64,000 nucleotides of DNA, taken from Nocardioides sambongensis. GTDB lineage: Bacteria; Actinomycetota; Actinomycetes; Propionibacteriales; Nocardioidaceae. Positions 44,583 through 53,542 of the stretch are shown in pieces. The number at the start of each line of letters is the position of its first letter. The first letter of the stretch is position 1. The notes beneath the pieces were generated by a model. That model saw only the letters and a program-made list of their open reading frames with translations, was not told the DNA's origin and did no database searches. A program made the translations under genes and the position numbers. The DNA is taken from the NCBI RefSeq assembly GCF_006494815.1, contig NZ_CP041091.1, forward strand, positions 2,866,501-2,930,500. The letters run 5' to 3'.

Positions 44583-47186
44583 TCAGCCCGCGCGGCTGAC
44601 CAGCAGGCCGAGCCGGTCCAGCGGCGCCGGCCGTCCGTAGCCGAACCCCTGGAGCTGGTCGTAGCCGAGTGCGGCGAGGATCTCCGCCTGCTCCTCCCGC
44701 TCCACCCCCTCGGCGACGGCCCGGATTCCCAGGCCGTCGGCCATCGCCCGCACCCCGCTGCACACCGCGTGGGCGCTGCGGCTGGTGGCGACCTCGGCGA
44801 CGAAGCTGCGATCGATCTTGACGATGCCGACCGGCAGGTCGACCAGGTGGGTGAGCGCGCTGTAGCCGGTGCCGAAGTCGTCCACCGCGAGTTGCACACC
44901 CATCTCCCGGACCTCCAGCAGGTCGCGGCGCAACGAGCCGGTCACCGTGATCAGCCGGGTCTCGGTGATCTCCAGGACCAGCAGCTCCGGCGGCAGCCCG
45001 GACGCCGCGAGCGCGGACCGCACCGTGCCCACATACCCCGGACGCGCCAGCTCCGGGGCGCACACGTTCACATGCACCGGTACGACGCAGCCTCCCGCCG
45101 CCAGCTCGGCAGCGTCGCAGCAGGCCCGGGTCAGCACCTGCGCGCCGACGTCGTGGACCAGGTCTGAGCCCTCCAGCACGTCGATGAACTCCTCCGGCTC
45201 GAGCAGCCCGCGGTCCGGGTGCTGCCAGCGCAGCAGCGCCTCCAACGCGACGATCTCGCGGCTGCGGGCGTCGACGATCGGCTGGTAGTGCACCACCAGC
45301 TCGTCGGCACCGAAGCCGCGCTCCAGGTCGGCCAGGACCCGGCTCTCCCGGTCCACCTCGGACTCCAGCTCGGCGCTGTAGAGCTCCGATCGGGAGCGTC
45401 CGTTCTGCTTGGCGGCGTAGAGCGCGGTGTCCGCGTGGCGCAGCAGGTGCCGGTCGTCGGCCTCCCCGGGCGCGGTGAGGGCGATCCCGATCGACACCTC
45501 GACGCGCACGTGCCGGTCGCCGACCACCACGTCGGGTCGGACCGCGCGCTGCAGGGCGTCCGCGAGCGCGGCGGTCTCCTGCTGGTCGGTCACCGCCGGA
45601 CACAGCACCGCGAACTCGTCGCCGCCCAGCCGGGCGACCGTGCGCCCGGGGCCGGCCACCTCCCCGATCCGGTGCGCGATCACCTTGAGGACCTCGTCCC
45701 CGACCACGTGCCCGTAGGTGTCGTTGATGCTCTTGAACCGGTCCACGTCGACATACATCGCCGCCACCCGGCCTCCGCCACGCCGGCCGGCCAGCAGCGC
45801 CGCGTCGAGCCGGTCGGCCCACAGCGCACGGTTGGCGAGCCCGGTGAGGTCGTCGTGCAGGGCCGCGTGGGCGAGCAGCACCTCGGCGTCCCGCTGCGCG
45901 GTGATGTCGACCATCTGCAGGTGGAACTCGGTCGTCGCCGGCTCCCGATCGCGTCCGGCCTCGCCCGGGTCGTGCTCCACGAGGGAGAGGGCCGCGTCCA
46001 CCCACCCGCCGCCGTGGCACTCGTCCAGGCGCAGCTGGGAGCGCCACCCCGCCGTACCGGCGGCGTCGCGGAGCGCGGCGGTGCCGGCGTCCATCAGGCG
46101 CGCGCTGTCCGCGACCAGCCAGGTCGCGGGGTCGGTCCCGAGCAGCTCCTCGCGCGCCCGGCCGGTCAGCGCGGCGAGCGACGGATTGACCGCGACCGCG
46201 CGCCGGCCGCCGTCCTCGTCGACGACGACGTGCGCGGAGGAGACCAGGGCCGCCTCCATGTGGTTGTGCAGCCGGTCCCGGTCGGCCCGGCTGGCCGCGA
46301 GGGCCCGCTCGCGGCCGCGCTGGGTGACCGCGACCGCGGTCCCCACCACGGCGAGCACCACCACCAGACCCTGCGCCACCAGCACCCGGACGGCCGGGTC
46401 CGCGATGTCGCCGAAGGGCCCGTGCCCCTGCGACGTCGCCGCGACCACCAGGACGCCCTGGGCCGCGACGACCAGGGCGGTGATCTCCGGGCCGCAGCGC
46501 AGCGCCACCAACACCAGCGCCGGGATCAGCACGTAGGTGATCGGCCAGGGCAGCGCCATCAGCGACGCCGAGACCACCAGCGCCACCGTCACCGCCGGCA
46601 GCGCCCGCCTGCGGTGCGCCGCCCACAGGGCCGGCACCCGCGGTGCCGCCAGCAGGGCGGCGGCGAGCACATAGGTGCTCAGCGCGTTGCGGAACCCGAT
46701 CAGCCCGATGCCGTCCCACAGGTCGTCACCGAAACGGAGCCGGGCCACCACCCCGCCGGTGAAGGCGCTGACCGCGGCGCCGGCCAGCGACGCAGCGGCC
46801 AGCGCCGACACCTCGGTCACCGAGACCACCGGGCGGGGCCACCGGCCCCCGCCGACCCGACGGCAGATCCAGGCCCCGACCACCGCGTTGGCGGCGTTGA
46901 CGAGTCCGAAGAGCCAGCCTCCGACCGGCTCCACCCCGGAGACCTGGTTGATCACCCCGCTGACCAGCACCAGCGCCGTCATCGCCACCAGCAGCTCGGC
47001 GCGCGAGCGCGTGACGAGGGCCCAGACGACGCCCACCCCTGCGCCCGGGAAGACCACCGAGAGTTGCGACGGCTCGACGTGGGTGGAGCGACCGACCAGC
47101 ATCGCGATCGCGTAGAGCACCGAGAAGCCGGCGGTCAGGGCGAGGACCCGCCGACCGGATCGGCGGGCCTCCGCGACGGTGCTCAC
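44583..47186 (-). CDS. Membrane GGDEF-EAL cyclic-di-GMP protein
   Basis: This 867-residue protein has eight or so N-terminal transmembrane helices (MASE1-like, residues about 15-300), a PAS-like domain (VVDEDGGRRAVAVNPSLAALTG), a GGDEF domain with LGGDEFAVL (about residue 520) and an EAL domain with EALLRW (about 646) and DDFGTGYSALTHL. Both signature motifs are intact, so it may make and degrade c-di-GMP. The GTG 47186 start has CACGCT six bases upstream. No partner is adjacent. Confidence 0.93.
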   Translation of the reverse strand: MSTVAEARRSGRRVLALTAGFSVLYAIAMLVGRSTHVEPSQLSVVFPGAGVGVVWALVTRSRAELLVAMTALVLVSGVINQVSGVEPVGGWLFGLVNAANAVVGAWICRRVGGGRWPRPVVSVTEVSALAAASLAGAAVSAFTGGVVARLRFGDDLWDGIGLIGFRNALSTYVLAAALLAAPRVPALWAAHRRRALPAVTVALVVSASLMALPWPITYVLIPALVLVALRCGPEITALVVAAQGVLVVAATSQGHGPFGDIADPAVRVLVAQGLVVVLAVVGTAVAVTQRGRERALAASRADRDRLHNHMEAALVSSAHVVVDEDGGRRAVAVNPSLAALTGRAREELLGTDPATWLVADSARLMDAGTAALRDAAGTAGWRSQLRLDECHGGGWVDAALSLVEHDPGEAGRDREPATTEFHLQMVDITAQRDAEVLLAHAALHDDLTGLANRALWADRLDAALLAGRRGGGRVAAMYVDVDRFKSINDTYGHVVGDEVLKVIAHRIGEVAGPGRTVARLGGDEFAVLCPAVTDQQETAALADALQRAVRPDVVVGDRHVRVEVSIGIALTAPGEADDRHLLRHADTALYAAKQNGRSRSELYSAELESEVDRESRVLADLERGFGADELVVHYQPIVDARSREIVALEALLRWQHPDRGLLEPEEFIDVLEGSDLVHDVGAQVLTRACCDAAELAAGGCVVPVHVNVCAPELARPGYVGTVRSALAASGLPPELLVLEITETRLITVTGSLRRDLLEVREMGVQLAVDDFGTGYSALTHLVDLPVGIVKIDRSFVAEVATSRSAHAVCSGVRAMADGLGIRAVAEGVEREEQAEILAALGYDQLQGFGYGRPAPLDRLGLLVSRAG

Positions 47187-47306
47187 CGGGACAGCGTGGC
47201 ACCCCGACGCCTCCGGCCCGGGCGAGTTGCCGATGCCCAGGACCATCGTCCCGGGCGGACCGGTGGCTGCGGGGCCGCAGCCGCGCACCGGTCGAGGACC
47301 CGTGGA

Positions 47307-48229
47307 TCAGGGGTACTCCAGACCCACCGTCTCCTCGCTGATCTCCCACAGGCGCGCGGCGGCGACCCGGTCCTGCGCCAGCCGGGCCCGGCCCACGGTG
47401 CGCGGGGGCCCTGCATCTGTCCCAGGTTGCTCGGCCCGACGAAGGTGTCCCCGGGCAGGTCGGCCGTGGCGGCCATCAGGGTCGGGGCGGCACCGGCCGC
47501 GGCCGACTGCGAGACCGCCCGGATGCCGGCGTCCAGGATGCTGGCGATGCCCCCGGAGGAGCGGCCGTACTGCCCGTTCGCGGCGAGGTGGGTGCCGGCG
47601 AAGCCGGGGTGCGCCGCCAGCGCCCGGACCGGCAGGCCGGCCGCGGTCATCCGCCGGTCGAGCTCGCCGACGAACAGCAGGTTGGCCAGCTTGGACTGTC
47701 CGTAGACCCGCCACCGGTGGTAGCGGCCGCCCGGCTGCCGCGGGTCACCCAGCGGCGGACTGCCCGCGAGCCGGTGGAACGTCGAGGAGACCGTCACCAC
47801 CCGGGCGTCCCCGCTCGCGACCAGCTGGGGCAGCAGCAGACCGGTGAGCAGGAAGGGGCCGAAGTGGTTGGTCGCCATCTGCATCTCCAGGCCCTCGTCG
47901 GTCCGCTCGTACGGCGTCCCCATCACGCCGGCGTTGTTGACCAGCAGGTCGATCGCACCGAAGCGTCCGGCCTCGGCCGCAGCACGCCGCACCGAGTCCA
48001 GCCGGGAGACGTCCAGGGTCAACGACTCCAGCGCCGCGTCGGGCACCTCGCGGCGGATCTCCCGCGACGCCGTCTCGACCTTCTCCGGGCTCCGCCCGGC
48101 CAGCACCACCCGAGCACCCTTGCGGGCGAGCTCGAGCGCGGTGAAGTGGCCCAGGCCGCCCACGGTCGGCCCGGTGACCAACGCGGTGCGGCCGGTCTGG
48201 TCGGGGATGTCGGCGGGTTCCCAGTGCAT
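47307..48229 (-). CDS. SDR-family oxidoreductase, WWOX/retinol dehydrogenase-like (frameshifted)
   Basis: An SDR of about 307 residues: ALVTGPTVGGLGHFTALELA (cofactor loop), LAGRSPEK, LLVNNAGVMGTP, ATNHFGPFLLT, VTVSSTFH and YGQSKLANLLFVGEL (Tyr, Lys). The C-terminal part (QDRVAAARLWEISEETVGLEY) is one base out of frame; adding one C against GGGGG 47404-47408 joins it. The terminal WEISEETVG is the usual end of this subfamily, which argues that the gene is functional. ATG 48229 is the start. It follows the maleylpyruvate isomerase-like gene. Confidence 0.9.
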
Positions 48230-48319
48230 GCAGATCCTTCTCCTCGGGGCGCGGGGCTCGGGTGCGTCCCCTGCTTCACGCTGGCTCAACGGTGGCTCAA
48301 CGGGGCGGGCGGGGCGCCG

Positions 48320-49168
48320 TCACGGCCGGCCGGCAGCGGACGTCGGGGACGGCTCAGGGGTGGTGGCGAGCGCGGCCAGGATCCGGGCGCCGAGGTCGGC
48401 GTCGCCGACGTACCGGACCGCGTCGGGCTCGGCGGCCCGGCGGCCGCCGGCCGCGACGATGAAGTTCGGTCGGTCGATCTCCACCCGGACCGTCGGCGCC
48501 TCGGGGGTCTCGGCGAGCCTCTGGGCGCGCCCGTTCTCGTCGACGCGGACCGCGATCTCCGGGCTGCCCTCGACGGCGAGCACGGCGGTGGTGCCGGCCG
48601 GGGGTGCCACCCGCTTGCCGACGACGTACCCGAAGCTCTCGGCGAGGTAGTCGGCGGTGTGCTGGGCGCCGGGCGTGTCCATGCCACCGGGCCGACCGAC
48701 GGCGCGGCGGACGTCCTGCTCGTGCATCCACACATCCAGCGGCCGGTTGCGCAGCAGGGTGCCCCAGTTCCAGGGAACGCCGGCGAAGATGGTGGCGGGC
48801 GTGGCCGCCGCGTCGGTGGGCGGCTCGGCACGCAGGGAGCGCAGCCGCTCGGCCGTGGCGCTGCGGATCTCCTCGATGATCGTCGCGGTGGGGACCTCGC
48901 GGCGGTTGACCACGCCGATCTCGGTGTAGAGGCCCATCATCCCGGTGACGTGCTCCGGTTCACCGATCTCGGCGGCCTCCTCCCCTCGGCCGGCGAGCAC
49001 GCACTCCAGGTGCGCCGTGTGCGCCGCCACCGCCCGCACGTCCCAGCCCGGGAGGTCGGTCGGCAGCGCCCACTCCTCCGGGGAGAGGGACTCCAGCAGG
49101 GCGACGAAGTCGTCGACGGATGAGGCCCAGGCGTCGATGTAACCGACGAGTTGCTCGCGATCGCTCAC
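48320..49168 (-). CDS. Maleylpyruvate isomerase-like / TIGR03083 DinB-fold protein
   Basis: This 282-residue protein has an N-terminal four-helix metal-binding domain (PGWDVRAVAAHTAHLECVL, RPLDVWMHEQDVRRAVG) with His residues spaced for a divalent metal, then an SCP2-like C-terminal domain (VRVEIDRPNFIVAAGGR). The family includes mycothiol-dependent maleylpyruvate isomerases. The true substrate is unknown. GTG 49168 has TAGAGT seven bases upstream. Confidence 0.9.
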   Translation of the reverse strand: MSDREQLVGYIDAWASSVDDFVALLESLSPEEWALPTDLPGWDVRAVAAHTAHLECVLAGRGEEAAEIGEPEHVTGMMGLYTEIGVVNRREVPTATIIEEIRSATAERLRSLRAEPPTDAAATPATIFAGVPWNWGTLLRNRPLDVWMHEQDVRRAVGRPGGMDTPGAQHTADYLAESFGYVVGKRVAPPAGTTAVLAVEGSPEIAVRVDENGRAQRLAETPEAPTVRVEIDRPNFIVAAGGRRAAEPDAVRYVGDADLGARILAALATTPEPSPTSAAGRP

Positions 49169-49175
49169 CCGGGCG

Positions 49176-49181
49176 ACTCTA
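49176..49181 (-). promoter_or_regulatory. -10 box (TAGAGT) of the maleylpyruvate isomerase-like gene
   Basis: The minus strand has TAGAGT, seven bases, then GTG 49168. Confidence 0.55.
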
Positions 49182-49235
49182 AAGGGAACCCCCGACCCAC
49201 CGACACCGGGTGGTCCGCTCCTCGTCGCCGCTCGG

Positions 49236-49781
49236 TCAGTACGCCGCGCTCACCTCGATGCTGCGCCAGTCGCCCAGATCGGTGTAGCTGCGGCAGTCGA
49301 GGGTCTCCGAACGGGTGTAGGAGATCTGACCCTCGGAGCTGCAGCTGATCTCCCCGACCTCCTCGTTGTCGCGCAGGAAGGTGAAGTCGAGGCTGACCGA
49401 CTTGGAGTCCTCGCTGTCGCGCTCGTTGGTGCCGCGCAGCCCGACGACCTCGGCGCGGGAGTACTCATCGGCGGGTGGCTGGACCCGCCACCCCTCGTCG
49501 TACTGGATGCCGTCGATGGTGAACGCCTCGCCCTCCTCGAGGGCGATCGGGTTGTCGGGTCCCCCGCGCCGGTCACCGTCGAACTCGCTGATCGAGTCCT
49601 CGACGCTGCTGGCGAGCAGGAAGAACGCGAGGGCGGGACCGCCGCAGAAGATCAGCATCCCGCCGAGCACCGCGGCGATCACGATCGCCGCGATCTTGCC
49701 GCCGTTGCTCTTCGGCTTCTGGTACGGCGAGGGCGGCATCGGCTGCTGGTAGGGCTGGTACGGCGGCGGGGGCTGCGACAT
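49236..49781 (-). CDS. Small Pro/Tyr-rich membrane protein, unknown
   Basis: This 181-residue protein has an N-terminal Pro/Gln/Tyr-rich tail (MSQPPPPYQPYQQPMPPSPY), one transmembrane helix at about residues 28-56 (KIAAIVIAAVLGGMLIFCGG) and an extracytoplasmic beta-rich domain. That domain has two cysteines (ISCSSEG, LDCRSYTD) probably forming a disulphide. This is the common DUF4352-like layout of actinobacterial small exported proteins. Function unknown. Confidence 0.85.
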   Translation of the reverse strand: MSQPPPPYQPYQQPMPPSPYQKPKSNGGKIAAIVIAAVLGGMLIFCGGPALAFFLLASSVEDSISEFDGDRRGGPDNPIALEEGEAFTIDGIQYDEGWRVQPPADEYSRAEVVGLRGTNERDSEDSKSVSLDFTFLRDNEEVGEISCSSEGQISYTRSETLDCRSYTDLGDWRSIEVSAAY

Positions 49782-49860
49782 GCCGGGGAACCTACCCCGC
49801 GCCGGCCCGGGTGAACCCGCCGCCGTCCGCAGCGCCCGCCACCCGGCCGAGGTACGACGA

Positions 49861-49892
49861 AGGCCGCCCGGACCCTGCGGTCCGGACGGCCT
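49861..49892 (-). terminator. Hairpin downstream of fadE5
   Basis: AGGCCGCCCGGACC (49861-49874) and GGTCCGGACGGCCT (49879-49892) pair with one mismatch around a four-base loop, 42 bp after the fadE5 stop. Confidence 0.6.
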
Positions 49893-49933
49893 CGCGTCGC
49901 GTCGGGTGGGGCCTCACGCCCCGGACGAATGCC

Positions 49934-51798
49934 TCAGAACGCGGCCTCGTCGAGGTCCATCACGTAGAGGTCCACGGCCTCGGCCATGGCGCGCTCAGCG
50001 GCGATCTTCGGCAGGTTGTTCTGCGCGAAGAAGCGGGCCGCGGCGACCTTGCCCTCGTAGAACGCGGTGTCCTTGCCGGCGTCGCCGCCCAGCTTCTCCA
50101 GGGCCACCTCGGCGCCGCGGAGCAGCAGCCAGCCGCAGACCACGTCACCGAGCACCATCAGCAGGCGCGTGGTGTTGAGCCCGACCTTGTACATGTTGCG
50201 CAGGTCGTCCTGGGCCGACATCAGGTCGTTGATCATCAGGCCGACCATCGCCTCGGCGTCGGCCAGCGCGGTGGCGAGCAGCTCGCGCTCCACCTTGAGC
50301 CGACCGTTGCCGGCCTCGGAGTCCAGGAACGCCTTGATCTCGCCGGCGATGTGCCCCAGCGCCCGACCCTGGTCCTTGACGATCTTGCGGAAGAAGAAGT
50401 CCTGGCCCTGGATCGCGGTGGTGCCCTCGTAGAGGGTGTCGATCTTGGCGTCGCGGACGTACTGCTCGATCGGGTACTCCTGCAGGAAGCCCGACCCACC
50501 GAAGGTCTGCAGCGACTCGGTGCCGAGCAGCACCCAGGAGCGCTCCGACCCGTAGCCCTTGACGATCGGCAGCAGCAGGTCGTTGACCGCGACGGCCAGC
50601 TCGTCCTTCTCGCCGGCGGCGGTGGCAGCCTGGACCCGGTCCTGCCAGGTGGCGGTGTAGAGCACCAGGCTGCGCATCGCCTCGGCGAACGACTTCTGGG
50701 TGAGCAGCGAGCGCCGCACGTCGGGGTGGTGGGTGATCGTGACCCGGGGGCGGTCTTGTCCGCGGCCTGGGTCAGGTCGGCACCCTGCACCCGCTCCTTG
50801 GCGTACTCCAGGGCGTTGAGGTAGCCGGTGGAGAGCGTCGCGATGGCCTTGGTGCCCACCATCATCCGGGCGTTCTCGATGACGTCGAACATCTGCGCGA
50901 TGCCGTCGTGCACCTCGCCGAGGAGCCAGCCCTTGGCCGGCTCGCCGCCACCGACCTGCGGGTCGCCGAAGGTGACCTCGCAGGTGTTGGAGACCTTGAT
51001 GCCCATCTTGTGCTCGACGTTGGTCACGTAGACCCCGTTGCGCTCGCCGGTGAGCTCGCCGGTCTCGTGGTCGAAGTGGTGCTTCGGCATCCAGAAGAGC
51101 GAGAGGCCCTTGGTGCCCGGCCCACCGGCGCCCTCGACGCCCTCGGGGCGGGCGAGCACCAGGTGCATGATGTTCTCCTGGAGGTCCGACTCGGCGCTGG
51201 TGATGAAGCGCTTGACGCCGGTGATGTTCCAGGAGCCGTCCTCGTTGGGGGTGGCCTTCGCGCGGCCGGCACCAACGTCGGAGCCGGCGTCGGGCTCGGT
51301 GAGCACCATGGTGCATCCCCACTGGCGCTCGACCATGAGCTGGGCGACGCGCTTGTCGCGCTCCACGCCGTTGGCGTTGTTCCACACCACGCCGGCGAAG
51401 GGAGCGCCGGCGGCGTACATCCACACCGGGGCGTTGGCGCCGAGCACCATCTCGCCCAGCGCCCAGATCAGGGAGCTGGGGGCGGGCGTGCCGCCGAGGT
51501 CCTCGTTGATCTGGAGGCGCCAGAACTCGGCGTCCATCCACGCCTGGTAGCTCTTCTTGAAGGGCTCCCCGACCGGGGCGGTGTTGGTGGCCGGGTCGAA
51601 GACCGGCGGGTTCCGGTCGCTGTCCTCGAAGGAGGCGGCCAGGTCCTCGCGGGACAGGCGCTCGACTTCGGAGAGGATCTCGCTGGCAGTGGCCTGGTCG
51701 AACTCCTCGAACATGCCGGTGCCGTAGAACTCGTCACGACCCAGGAGCTCGAAGAGGTTGAACTCGATGTCGCGAAGGTTGCTCTTGTAGTGGCTCAC
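49934..51798 (-). CDS. fadE5: FadE5-type acyl-CoA dehydrogenase (frameshifted)
   Basis: An acyl-CoA dehydrogenase of about 621 residues whose wording follows mycobacterial FadE5 closely. It has [32 protein letters not shown] (FAD contacts), [53 protein letters not shown] and [19 protein letters not shown]. The second half reads [38 protein letters not shown]. The break is at GGGGG 50746-50750, where one extra C on the coding strand gives [12 protein letters not shown] as in the family. It catalyses the first step of beta-oxidation for a broad range of acyl-CoAs. A candidate operator lies upstream. Confidence 0.93.
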
Positions 51799-51830
51799 AG
51801 TTCCACCGATTCCTTGTTGGGATGGGGCCT

Positions 51831-51858
51831 ACTCGTCGGTAACTTCAATGATACGAGT
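51831..51858 (-). promoter_or_regulatory. Candidate fadE5 operator and -10 box
   Basis: ACTCGT (51831-51836) and ACGAGT (51853-51858) form an inverted repeat around 16 bases. On the minus strand TATCAT (plus 51848-51853) is a -10 candidate inside it. Confidence 0.45.
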
Positions 51859-51903
51859 CGGAGGCGGTCCGAGCAAACGGGGTGGGTGCGGGGGCGCCGG
51901 GGG

Positions 51904-51976
51904 GTGCGGGTTTCACCGGCTGACCGGTGAAACCCGCACGACACGCCGAGGCGCCTCGGCGTGTCGTGCGGGTTTC
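51904..51976. repeat. Two overlapping perfect palindromes
   Basis: Hairpin 1 is a 16-bp perfect stem with a CTGA loop (51904-51939). Hairpin 2 is a 48-bp uninterrupted perfect palindrome (51929-51976) centred between 51952 and 51953. They share 51929-51939, so only one can form at a time. Motif GCGGGTTTC occurs three times counting both strands. Confidence 0.9.
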
Positions 51977-52194
51977 GGCCGACAGGTCCGTCGGGCTGAC
52001 GCCCACCACCCCGTCGGGGCCCCTGTCCGAGCCCACCGACCTGGCGCCGGAGCCGACCGCCGGGCCCCCACCAGCCTCGCCGCCAAGGCCACCACTGCCC
52101 CCCGCCGCCGGGGCCGCCACCGACCTCCCGCCGGGGCCACCGTGGAGTCGCCCAGGTCGACTGAACCGATCGAGAAATCTGACATGATGGACCT

Positions 52195-52653
52195 ATGCGT
52201 GTTTCCGCCAAGTCCGACTATGCGCTGCGAGCGTTGATCGAGATGGCGGACCGCCCCGACGGACGGGCCGTCAGTGCCGAGGAGCTCGGCCGCCTCCAGG
52301 AGATCCCGCACGGATTCCTCCAGGCGATCCTCGCCGACCTGCGTCGCGCCGGCATCGTCATCTCCCAGCGGGGTCAGTCGGGTGGGTGGCGGATGGCGCG
52401 CGCTGCCGGGGACGTCTCGGTCGCCGACGTGATCCGCGCCGTCGACGGCCCGCTGGTCTCGGTCTACGGGCTGCGACCGGAGGCCGTCAGCTACAACGAC
52501 TCCGCCGAGGTGCTCCAGCACGTCTGGATCGCCGCCCGGCGCTCTCTGCGCGAGGTGTTCGAGCAGGTCTCGCTGCAGCAGCTCGCCGACGGCAAGCTGC
52601 CTGAGGCGGTGGCGGCGATGACCTCCGACGAGGATGCCTGGCAGCCGCACTGA
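52195..52653 (+). CDS. Rrf2-family transcriptional regulator lacking cysteines
   Basis: This 152-residue Rrf2 protein starts MRVSAKSDYALRALIEMAD. A winged helix with IPHGFLQAILADLRRAGIV and QSGGWRM follows, then VSVADVIRAVDGPL and a helical C-terminus. It has no cysteine at all, so unlike IscR or NsrR it cannot bind an Fe-S cluster through Cys ligands. It is closer to CymR-like or other non-cluster members. ATG 52195 has CATGAT six bases upstream. No obvious target operon is adjacent, except the large palindromes upstream. Confidence 0.92.
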   Translation: MRVSAKSDYALRALIEMADRPDGRAVSAEELGRLQEIPHGFLQAILADLRRAGIVISQRGQSGGWRMARAAGDVSVADVIRAVDGPLVSVYGLRPEAVSYNDSAEVLQHVWIAARRSLREVFEQVSLQQLADGKLPEAVAAMTSDEDAWQPH

Positions 52654-52694
52654 CCGACGGTCGCGCGCCCGGCCCGAGGGCCTGGCCGACCGGC

Positions 52695-53423
52695 TCAGGC
52701 AGCGTCCCCGAGCGTCCCCTCCGCGGTGGCGTCCTTCTTGCGCTTCGCCAGCTTCTTCTTCAGCTTCCGGCGCTTGCGGTCCAGCTCCTCCAGCCGCACC
52801 TCGAGCGCGGCGTTGCGTCGGGCCAGCTTCTCGATCTCGCGCTGCGCCTCGGCGAGCGAGGTGCACGGCGGCACCGTCGCGGGCACGCCGGCCAGCCCCA
52901 GGGACGCCGTACCGAAGCCGAGCAGCTTGCCGAACGCCTTCCAGGTGGCCGCGGGGTCCGTACCCACCTCGAGGACGTGCACCCGCTCCGGCTTGCGGAC
53001 CGCGGAGGACCACCGCCGCCGGATCCCGTCGACCCCGTCGGCGTCGACGTCGACGTCGCCTGCCGGCCCCGCGGTGATCACCACGTGCACCTGGTAGCCG
53101 GCGAGGGCGTCGACCAGGAGGTCGGCCTGGTCCGGGGACGCCGCGGCGAGCAGGTGCTGGCTGAACACGAGGTCGGCCCGCTCCTTGTCGGCACGCCGGA
53201 CCTGGCGCGTCCACTCACCTTCGACGTCTGCGCGCGCCAGGCCCCACTCCTTGTGCGCGCGGAGGATCTCCACAGCGGCACCGAAACTCTCCGAGGTCGT
53301 GTGCGCGACCGAGGCGAACCCGAGCTCGAGGAGCGCCTCGCGGTGGTGCGCCAGGGCTCCCTCGACGACATCGGCGGAGCCGGGCAGGCCGACGTGGACC
53401 CAAGCCTTCCGCTTCTTGCTCAT
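52695..53423 (-). CDS. Sulfotransferase-like P-loop protein with basic coiled-coil tail
   Basis: This 242-residue protein begins MSKKRKAWVHVGLPGSADVVEGALAHH, resembling the first strand and P-loop of bacterial sulfotransferases, but with GLPGSADV in place of GxPKTGTT, so PAPS binding may be lost. A Rossmann-like middle follows (VHVVITAGPAGDVD, RVHVLEVGTDPAATWKAFGKLLGF). The C-terminal 45 residues are a Lys/Arg-rich coiled coil (LARRNAALEVRLEELDRK...). Function unknown. The start is ATG 53423; the frame is open for 24 more codons. Confidence 0.78.
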   Translation of the reverse strand: MSKKRKAWVHVGLPGSADVVEGALAHHREALLELGFASVAHTTSESFGAAVEILRAHKEWGLARADVEGEWTRQVRRADKERADLVFSQHLLAAASPDQADLLVDALAGYQVHVVITAGPAGDVDVDADGVDGIRRRWSSAVRKPERVHVLEVGTDPAATWKAFGKLLGFGTASLGLAGVPATVPPCTSLAEAQREIEKLARRNAALEVRLEELDRKRRKLKKKLAKRKKDATAEGTLGDAA

Positions 53424-53507
53424 ACCGGCACGATTCCAGTCCCGCATGTCCGCACGGTGAACCGCCCGTGGACTCGCGTCGACCGACAGTCGCACCCTTC
53501 CCAGGGG

Positions 53508-53521
53508 TAGAACACGTTCTA
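53508..53521. promoter_or_regulatory. KstR-like operator, site 3
   Basis: TAGAACACGTTCTA matches TnnAACnnGTTnnA with full arms, 21 bp before the start of the ketosteroid isomerase-like gene. Confidence 0.78.
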
Positions 53522-53530
53522 TTGCTCGCC

Positions 53531-53536
53531 TACGAT
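53531..53536 (+). promoter_or_regulatory. -10 box (TACGAT) of the ketosteroid isomerase-like gene
   Basis: TACGAT is followed by six bases and ATG 53543. The KstR-like site sits just upstream, in a position to block the -35 region. Confidence 0.55.
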
Positions 53537-53542
53537 GCGCTC

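Larger units (their letters stand above)
51799..52194. other. 396-bp intergenic region between fadE5 and the Rrf2 regulator
   Basis: The fadE5 side holds ACTCGT/ACGAGT arms and TATCAT. Centrally lie two overlapping perfect palindromes (51904-51976). From 51980 to 52140 the sequence is Pro/Gly-codon-like but has no credible start, ribosome site or conserved frame. Short frames on both strands across the palindromes are artefacts of the symmetry. Confidence 0.7.

Noticed and set aside
51848..52237. Short open frames on both strands across 51848-52237
   Set aside because: Similar peptides appear on both strands because of the palindromes; no start signals.
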